A stretch of 10,033 bases of DNA from Nitrospirota bacterium (GTDB lineage: Bacteria > Nitrospirota > CAKKRA01 > 9FT-COMBO-42-15): positions 1 through 10,033 of the forward strand of contig JACPZJ010000067.1 in assembly GCA_016195585.1 (NCBI GenBank). The letters run 5' to 3'. Below are positions 5,410 through 10,033 of this stretch, piece after piece. Numbering within the stretch: the first letter of the stretch is position 1; each line of letters opens with the position of its first letter. The notes under the pieces are model-generated. The model was not told the DNA's origin. It searched no databases and saw only the letters and a list, made by a program, of their open reading frames with translations. Both the position numbers and the translations under genes were made by a program.

Positions 5410-6168
5410 CTAAATCTGAGTGGTCCCTTCATGTTTTGTATGGCCTTCGGTTAATAACCTGAACTTCTCGCCCAGATATATCGCCCTTGCCTTGGGGCTT
5501 CTGGCGATCTCCTTTGGTGTGCCTGCTTCAAGTATCTTTCCTTCATTTATAATGTATGCCCTGTCTGTTATTGCGAGTGTCTCCTGAACGCTGTGATCTG
5601 TTATAAGAACGCCTATATTTTTCTTTTTCAGTTGGGCTATGATATTCTGTATCTCAACTACTGCTATCGGGTCTATACCTGCAAAGGGCTCATCAAGCAG
5701 TATAAAGGAGGGAGAGGTTACAAGCGCCCTCGTTATCTCAACCCTTCTCCTCTCGCCGCCAGAGAGCGTATACGCCTTATTATCTGCGAGCCGTGAAATG
5801 TTAAGCTCAGAGAGCAGGGACTCAAGCCTCTTTTCACGCTCCTCCTTCGTAATATCAATTGTCTCAAGTATCGCCAGAATATTCTCCTTTACTGTAAGTT
5901 TTCTGAATACAGAAGGCTCCTGCGGCAGATAACTTATCCCCATGCGCGCCCTCATATACATCGGCAGATTTGTAATGTTCTTTCCATCTAAGTGTATAGA
6001 ACCCTTATCAGGCCTTATCAACCCAACAGTCATATAAAAGGTCGTTGTCTTGCCTGCGCCATTTGGTCCGAGCAAACCAACAACCTCGCCCCTTTCTAAG
6101 GCAAGGCTCAGGTTATTTACAACCTTCCTGCCTCTATACGATTTTACAAGACCTGTTGCCTCCAGCAT
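5410..6168 (-). CDS. lptB: LPS export ABC transporter ATP-binding protein LptB
   Basis: A 252-residue ABC ATPase, slightly longer than the usual ~240 because of a hydrophilic tail (RLLTEGHTKHEG). All nucleotide-binding motifs are present: Walker A GPNGAGKTT (34-42), Q-loop Gln83 in LPQEPSVF, signature LSGGE (135-139), Walker B FILLDE (155-160), D-loop AGID and the switch His192 in ITDHSV. The segment YLPQEPSVFRKLTV, the DEPFAGIDPIAV context and the closely linked lptA and lptC identify it as LptB rather than LivF/LivG, which are close relatives. It works as a cytoplasmic dimer with LptF and LptG (not in this window) to extract LPS from the inner membrane. Start: ATG at 6166-6168, 5 bases after the lptA stop; the RBS is weak, so translation probably depends on coupling with lptA. 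Confidence 0.97.
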   Translation of the reverse strand: MLEATGLVKSYRGRKVVNNLSLALERGEVVGLLGPNGAGKTTTFYMTVGLIRPDKGSIHLDGKNITNLPMYMRARMGISYLPQEPSVFRKLTVKENILAILETIDITKEEREKRLESLLSELNISRLADNKAYTLSGGERRRVEITRALVTSPSFILLDEPFAGIDPIAVVEIQNIIAQLKKKNIGVLITDHSVQETLAITDRAYIINEGKILEAGTPKEIARSPKARAIYLGEKFRLLTEGHTKHEGTTQI

Positions 6169-6173
6169 CCCAG

Positions 6174-6734
6174 CTATTTTAATATTGACCCCGATCCTTT
6201 TTTCCCCTTCTTATCAGGATGGACAACAACCTTGCTGCCTTCTACTATGCTTTTATCCTCTTTTAAAAAGATCGTCATCCTCGTCCCTGTTACAATATCA
6301 TCCTTCTCCCATGCCTTCGGCTCTCCTGTGAAAACTATCTTGTCTTCTTCTTTATAATATACAGCCTCATTAGCAGTGATGGTCTTTTCTCCCCTCACAA
6401 CCTTTACATTACCCGTCGCTGTAATAGTAGAAATATCCCTGTTTTCCTTTGCGTTGTTATCTTCTGCTGCAACATCTATCAATCCCGCATCCTTAGTCTT
6501 ATTAAATAATATCTCCATCTTGTCCGCATACAGGACTATATCATCCTTTTTTGCGACTACATCCTTTTCAAATATCAGCCTATTCTGCTCATTAACAGCA
6601 GTCATCTTCTGGGATGTAATTACAATCGGAGTCTTTTCTTCTTTATTAATCAGCTCCCTCCCCTCAGCAATGCTGTAGGATATGAGCAGGATTATAAATA
6701 AAAAGGGTTTAATATTTGATAGTAGCCTCAACAT
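6174..6734 (-). CDS. lptA: LPS-transport periplasmic bridge protein LptA (OstA-like)
   Basis: From ATG at 6732-6734 the protein has 186 residues. Residues 1-24 form a signal peptide (MLRLLSNIKPFLFIILLISY, then SIAEG). The mature part is a beta-jellyroll of the OstA_N/LptA type: short strands with repeated patterns such as VITSQKMTAVNEQNRLIFE, DDIVLYADKMEI, TATGNVKVVRGEKTITANEA and VVVHP. LptA polymerises between LptC and the outer-membrane LptD to carry LPS across the periplasm. The in-frame TTG at 6738-6740 is less likely as start; GAGG lies 9 bases ahead of the ATG. The gene overlaps the end of lptC by 26 bases. The C-terminus is very basic and Gly/Ser-rich (KKGKKGSGSILK). Confidence 0.93.
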   Translation of the reverse strand: MLRLLSNIKPFLFIILLISYSIAEGRELINKEEKTPIVITSQKMTAVNEQNRLIFEKDVVAKKDDIVLYADKMEILFNKTKDAGLIDVAAEDNNAKENRDISTITATGNVKVVRGEKTITANEAVYYKEEDKIVFTGEPKAWEKDDIVTGTRMTIFLKEDKSIVEGSKVVVHPDKKGKKGSGSILK

Positions 6735-7293
6735 CTGCAAGAACCTCTAATTGCTGGGAGAGGGCATTGATTCTGAAACCCCTTCCCTTAACCCTTAATT
6801 GGGGACCTTCTATCAAAACCGCATCCTCGGTAACAACCATCTTTTTCTTATTGTTCCAGAAAAGGGAATCTGTCTGCATTGTATAGCCATTGCTGGATGT
6901 AATCTTTATATAATTATTTTTTTTCCTGATGAATATATCATGTGAATCTGTATTAAAAATCCCTTCATCACCCTTTAATACTAACTTTATCCCCTGTGGT
7001 GTAATAAAGGAGGCCTCAACATCTTCCAATACTGCCTTATTTTCCTCTTTAAAGAGTTTCGCCCTTGCTGCGGTTACCTCCCAATCAATCTTATCCTTCC
7101 CTGTCTGGGTAAAATGAAAATTATCCATAGTCATATCAGCATTAGCGCTGGGGAATGACCTTTTGTCAAGAAAAGTTTCAGATGTATTCTTTTTGCTTTT
7201 AATATTTGTGAATATAACCGCTCCGGCAGCAAGCAAAGTGCATAGCAAAAAGAATATTAATCCTATTGTTAGCTTCTTGTTATATAAAATCAT
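6709..7293 (-). CDS. lptC: LPS export membrane protein LptC
   Basis: A 194-residue bitopic membrane protein. Residues 9-30 form a single N-terminal transmembrane helix (LTIGLIFFLLCTLLAAGAVI) with a positive N-side, placing the rest in the periplasm. The periplasmic part has the LptC/YrbK jellyroll pattern: MTMDNFHFTQTGKDKIDWEV (the family's 'D..i....d..G...w.l.A..A' start), then AARAKLFKEENKAVLEDVEA, MQTDSLFWNNKKKMVVTEDA and a last strand VKGRGFRINALSQQLEVL. LptC links the LptBFG complex to LptA and passes LPS on. Start: ATG at 7291-7293; the RBS is poor (AAAAGTAG). It is the first of lptC-lptA-lptB; kdsC, which often precedes it in proteobacteria, is replaced here by a DUF523 gene. Confidence 0.93.
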   Translation of the reverse strand: MILYNKKLTIGLIFFLLCTLLAAGAVIFTNIKSKKNTSETFLDKRSFPSANADMTMDNFHFTQTGKDKIDWEVTAARAKLFKEENKAVLEDVEASFITPQGIKLVLKGDEGIFNTDSHDIFIRKKNNYIKITSSNGYTMQTDSLFWNNKKKMVVTEDAVLIEGPQLRVKGRGFRINALSQQLEVLADVEATIKY

Positions 7294-7314
7294 CTACTTT
7301 TGTTTTTTAAATAT

Positions 7315-7344
7315 ATCATATCAGGCAGGCTAAGTAAAGGACAA
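7315..7344 (-). promoter_or_regulatory. Possible internal promoter ahead of lptC
   Basis: In the 62-base gap before lptC, TATGAT (7315-7320, 5 of 6) lies 18 bases from a weak -35, TTGTCC (7339-7344). It would start transcription just before the lptC ATG, giving a very short leader. It is the only gap of this size upstream of lptC, so a secondary promoter here is plausible but weakly supported. Confidence 0.3.
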
Positions 7345-7355
7345 AAAGGGGCGCT

Positions 7356-7781
7356 TTAAGGCGGTGAAACCTCTATCCCCTCTCTCTTCAGCAGGGCAGC
7401 GCACACCCCTATTCCGCTTATTAATTCACCATTTCTATAAATCATGGCGACACCGCAGGAAGGGCTCTTTTCTTTCAGTACAGCCTCTTTTGCGCCTATC
7501 ATCCTCGCCAATTTCATTACCTCCTGCGCCCCCTTAATTATCTTAGCTGAGATATCATCACCATATATTGTTATTACCCTTGCCTTTTCATCAAGGACAT
7601 CATTCCCGTCTCCTCCCTTTATTTCAGCAGCAGGTCTTGGGGTTGAAAGTCCCCCAAGCTGCTCAGGGCAGACAGGATAGGCATTCTTCTTCACCACCAT
7701 CTCCACAATCCCCTCATCATTGGAATTGCTGCAGTCATATCTGCAATTAAAACCTGCCAAACAGGCGCTAACAATAATCAT
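7356..7781 (-). CDS. DUF523 / TudS-like iron-sulfur protein
   Basis: A 141-residue protein with the whole DUF523 pattern: VSACLAGFNCRYD at the N-terminus (Cys7, Cys13), PVCPEQLGGLSTPRPAAEI (Cys39), and SPSCGVAMIY (Cys109). In the family member TudS, a characterised 2-thiouracil desulfidase, three conserved cysteines hold a [4Fe-4S] cluster that removes sulfur from thiolated bases; those positions are present here. Whether this protein acts on thiouracil cannot be told from sequence. Start: ATG at 7779-7781, only 4 bases after the stop of the ExeA-like gene, so the two are co-transcribed. It is followed by lptC. The neighbourhood does not explain its role; it may simply ride in the operon. Confidence 0.9.
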   Translation of the reverse strand: MIIVSACLAGFNCRYDCSNSNDEGIVEMVVKKNAYPVCPEQLGGLSTPRPAAEIKGGDGNDVLDEKARVITIYGDDISAKIIKGAQEVMKLARMIGAKEAVLKEKSPSCGVAMIYRNGELISGIGVCAALLKREGIEVSPP

Positions 7782-7785
7782 AAAC

Positions 7786-9401
7786 CTAATTCTTAAGGCC
7801 CGGAACCGCCTTCCCCCTTATATTCTTTGATAAGATCATATGCGTTTCAATATCAAAATTACCTGTAGGATTCAGCCCCCATTTCAATTGGAACTCACTC
7901 ACTGATTTAACTGTCATCGGGCCATAAAACCCGTCTATTCTGGCTGCATAGATACCCTTATCTTTTAATATCCCCTGCAGGGCCATCACCTCTGAATTTG
8001 GATTGTCACCTGAGATCGGCAGATTTATTCCCTCAATCTTCTTCCAGAAGATAGCGCCCCCTCCCCTCCAGATTAACCTGAATTCCACAAGGCTATATGT
8101 CGCCCTTCCTTTCAGCGGGTCAAGTATTACAGCAATTCCATTAGCTATCTGCCTTAAAACAACATAATACGGCTCTTCATTCCTTGAAATATTCACAAGC
8201 GCCGGATAATCTAATAACTCTATCAAATCAGATTTATCTAACTTATATATCTCAAAACCCAAATTCCTTATAAATTCCTTCTGCTCACCCTCACCCCTGT
8301 TCTTTAGGAGCGATATATCATTTTTTAAAAACTCCACTTTCCAGATCTTTAATAATGTCATAATAGATGCCGGCAGGGAATCCTTCTGCTCCTTTACCCT
8401 CAGGATGCTATCCTTATCATAATTTAGCGCCTCATTAATCTGTGGCGCTGTTATGGTCTGCGGTCTGTTGTCTGCCTTATCACCTGATATTGCGCCAATG
8501 AGCGCTGTCTTTTGCCAGAAGATAATAGAAAAGATTAATAACACGCCTAATGATATGCCTGCGATAGACAGGGGCTTGGTGATAGTATTTCTTTCAGGAA
8601 ATCTGTTCTCATTAAAAATCGCCGGCCCTTTTTCCTGAATCTGGCTGTCACCCCTCAGATCCTTGATTGCAGTCTTAACTAAATGATGCGAAATAGTCTT
8701 TGTATCAGCAACAAAGGCGGCGAGGAGCGCCTTATCGCATAAAAGGTTAATAAGCCTCGGTGTGCCTTTGCTGTATTCATATATCTTATCCATGGCCTGC
8801 GTTGTAAAGAAGACCTTGTCGCTGCCGCCTGCTATTTTTAATCTGTGGAGGATATATTCCTTTGTCTCATTTTCATCAAATGGCTCAAGATGATAACGGA
8901 GTGCAATCCTTTGATTTAATTGCCTCAGCCTTTCTAAATCAAGTTTCTTTCTCAACTCGGGCTGGCCGACAAGAATGATCTGGAGCAGTTTTTCCTTATC
9001 TGTCTCAAGATTGGAAAGCATCCTGATCTCTTCAAGACATTCAGGCGTGAGGTTCTGCGCCTCATCAATAATCAATACTGCGTTGCCGCCATCCTTTAAT
9101 GCCTTAAGAAGAAAGATATTAAGGGCATCTACCAGTTCCTTTTTTGAGATGCTCTTTCCCTCAATGCCAAAGTCCTCATTTATGGCCTGAAGAAGTTCAA
9201 TTGTCGTTAGGTTTGGATTAAAGATAAGAGATGTCTTAACTGTCTTATCAAGCTTATTTAAAAGAAGCCGGCAGAGTGTGGTCTTTCCTGTGCCGATTTC
9301 ACCTGTAATGGTTATAAATCCCTTTCTTCCGGATAAAAGAAACGAGGGTCAGGGGTCATATTAAAAGGCTGCTCTGTAAGGCTGAAATATTCAAGATACA
9401 T
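7786..9401 (-). CDS. ExeA/GspA-like AAA ATPase with peptidoglycan-binding domain (frameshifted near N-terminus)
   Basis: Read as one gene with a frame change near 9339-9350. The N-terminal piece starts at ATG 9399-9401 (MYLEYFSLTEQPFNMTPDPR, after AGGGGAAG) and stops at 9312-9314. The main body is open from 9348 to the stop at 7786-7788. It contains the P-loop GEIGTGKTT (9277-9303), Walker B LIIDEAQ (about 9055-9075), GTPRLINLLCDKA, a transmembrane helix (about 8512-8571), a C39-like periplasmic middle, and a peptidoglycan-binding repeat (about 7830-7995, with IDGFYGPMTVKSVSEFQ). This is the ExeA/GspA layout; ExeA helps insert the type II secretin through the cell wall, and relatives occur in gliding and polysaccharide-export loci. 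The body has no ATG/GTG/TTG in frame before a TTG at 9073-9075, inside Walker B, so no functional ATPase can start there. Against relatives, about 14 residues are also missing between SFLLSG and RKGFITITG. It is either a pseudogene or carries a sequence error. Confidence 0.85.
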
Positions 9402-9437
9402 TCCATCTTCCCCTTTTATCTTATTTTAATTGTTTAA

Positions 9438-9466
9438 ATCTTAGCATTTTCCCCCCATAAATTCAA
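9438..9466 (-). promoter_or_regulatory. Candidate promoter for the leftward ExeA-DUF523-lpt-rpoN-hpf operon
   Basis: On the minus strand TTGAAT (9461-9466, 4 of 6) and TAAGAT (9438-9443, 4 of 6) are 17 bases apart, about 37 bases upstream of the ATG at 9399-9401. It lies back to back with the hrcA promoter. Both hexamers are moderate, so this is a candidate only. Confidence 0.35.
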
Positions 9467-9479
9467 GTATAACAAAATA

Positions 9480-9509
9480 TTGACAAAATTCACCAAAATT
9501 TAATATAAT
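9480..9509 (+). promoter_or_regulatory. Sigma-70 promoter of hrcA
   Basis: TTGACA (9480-9485) and TATAAT (9504-9509) both match the consensus fully with an 18-base spacer. Transcription would start near 9516. No CIRCE inverted repeat (TTAGCACTC-N9-GAGTGCTAA) is visible from 9402 to 9576, so autoregulation by HrcA through a standard operator is not supported here. Confidence 0.75.
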
Positions 9510-9576
9510 CATAAGACCTCTGATTAAGGCTAAAGGGGCTTTGCATAACAAAAGGTTAATAGAAGACTATCAGGAC

Positions 9577-10033
9577 ATGGATAATAGAAATCAAAGGATA
9601 TTAAAGGCAGTAATAACAAGCTATATAGAGACAGGCGGCCCTATCGGCTCAAGGACGATCTCAAAAAAATATGATTTCGGCCTGAGCCCTGCTACCATAA
9701 GAAATATAATGTCTGACCTTGAGGATATGGGCCTCCTCACCCATCCCTATACATCCTCGGGAAGGATTCCGACTGAAAGGGGTTACCGATATTATATTGA
9801 TAATCTAATGAGTGAAAATGAATTAGCATATATAGATGAAGAAGCGTTTGAAAAAAGATATCAGAAAAAAATGGATATTGTGGAGCTTATGCACGAGACA
9901 TCCGTGATCCTCTCCATATTTTCGCATTACAGCGGTGTCGCTACTATGCCATGCTTTACAAATACCATATTCCAGCATCTTAAATTTATAAAACTCGCAA
10001 AGAAAAATATCATAGCCATCTTCGTATCACAGG
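9577..10033 (+). CDS. hrcA: Heat-inducible transcription repressor HrcA, N-terminal part (runs off window)
   Basis: The frame is open to the right edge (about 152 residues, less than half of a typical ~340). The N-terminal winged helix is clear: NQRILKAVITSYIETGGPIG, then SRTISKKYDFGLSPATIRNI, MSDLEDMGLL, and the family hallmark SSGRIPTERGYRYYID. A GAF-like regulatory domain begins around residue 100 (ELMHETSVILSIFSHYSGVA). HrcA represses dnaK/groE-type heat-shock operons by binding CIRCE. Start: ATG 9577-9579 gives MDNRNQRIL, the usual HrcA start. A TTG at 9541-9543 is in frame 12 codons upstream with AAAGGGG just before it and could be used instead, since the ATG itself has only a very close AGGA. 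In many genomes grpE, dnaK and dnaJ follow; they would lie beyond the window. Confidence 0.95.
   Translation, partial: MDNRNQRILKAVITSYIETGGPIGSRTISKKYDFGLSPATIRNIMSDLEDMGLLTHPYTSSGRIPTERGYRYYIDNLMSENELAYIDEEAFEKRYQKKMDIVELMHETSVILSIFSHYSGVATMPCFTNTIFQHLKFIKLAKKNIIAIFVSQ

Noticed and set aside
3879..6678. Several plus-strand open frames of 60-100 codons opposite rpoN, lptB and lptA
   Set aside because: They are antisense shadows of strongly supported genes.
7786..9075. Reading the ExeA-like gene as starting at the TTG at 9073-9075
   Set aside because: This start lies inside the Walker B motif; the P-loop and the rest of the AAA domain continue upstream in the same frame to 9348.
1..10033. 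CRISPR arrays, tRNA or rRNA genes, and sigma-54 (-24/-12) promoters
   Set aside because: No regularly spaced repeats, no cloverleaf-like or rRNA sequence, and no TGGCAC-N5-TTGC pattern was noticed on reading either strand.

Overview
The window comes from a moderately AT-rich chromosome of a Gram-negative (two-membrane) bacterium. It carries an lptC-lptA-lptB-rpoN-hpf block, the lipopolysaccharide-transport / sigma-54 / ribosome-hibernation cluster widely conserved in diderm bacteria, next to a divergent hrcA. The ExeA-like ATPase with a peptidoglycan-binding tail and the style of the Lpt and HrcA proteins would suit Nitrospirota, Desulfobacterota or related candidate phyla. That placement is an inference from gene content; no taxonomic marker here settles it.

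Left part (1-2430) is accessory. A partial GAF-like protein runs in from the left edge. A strong ribosome binding site then leads into an ORF that stops after 10 codons, directly against a decayed transposase on the opposite strand. Next come two toxin-antitoxin modules arranged back to back: mntA-hepT (minus strand, nucleotidyltransferase antitoxin plus HEPN RNase toxin) and a VapBC-type pair (plus strand, DUF2281-like antitoxin plus PIN RNase). The roughly 315 bp between them holds divergent promoters. On the mntA side it also holds a compact promoter / hairpin / intrinsic-terminator unit that looks like a small RNA or a transcription attenuator.

Middle (2430-3340): a DUF4149-type four-helix membrane protein on the minus strand, preceded by a stretch with coding-like but broken reading frames, then the terminator of the next operon.

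Right part (3325-9401, all minus strand, tightly packed) reads in transcription order: ExeA/GspA-like AAA ATPase (frameshifted near its N-terminus), DUF523/TudS-like protein, lptC, lptA, lptB, rpoN, hpf, terminator. LptC, LptA and LptB provide the inner-membrane anchor, the periplasmic bridge and the cytoplasmic ATPase for LPS transport; RpoN and HPF follow as in many proteobacterial genomes. A palindromic repeat sits between lptB and rpoN.

Right edge (9402-10033): a divergent promoter region with a full-consensus sigma-70 promoter drives hrcA, which runs off the window. No CIRCE operator is visible in front of it.

The most unusual points are the leader/small-RNA-like unit in front of mntA-hepT, the single-site break in the ExeA-like gene, and the broken small gene before the DUF4149 gene. 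I did not find a clearly new multi-gene system.
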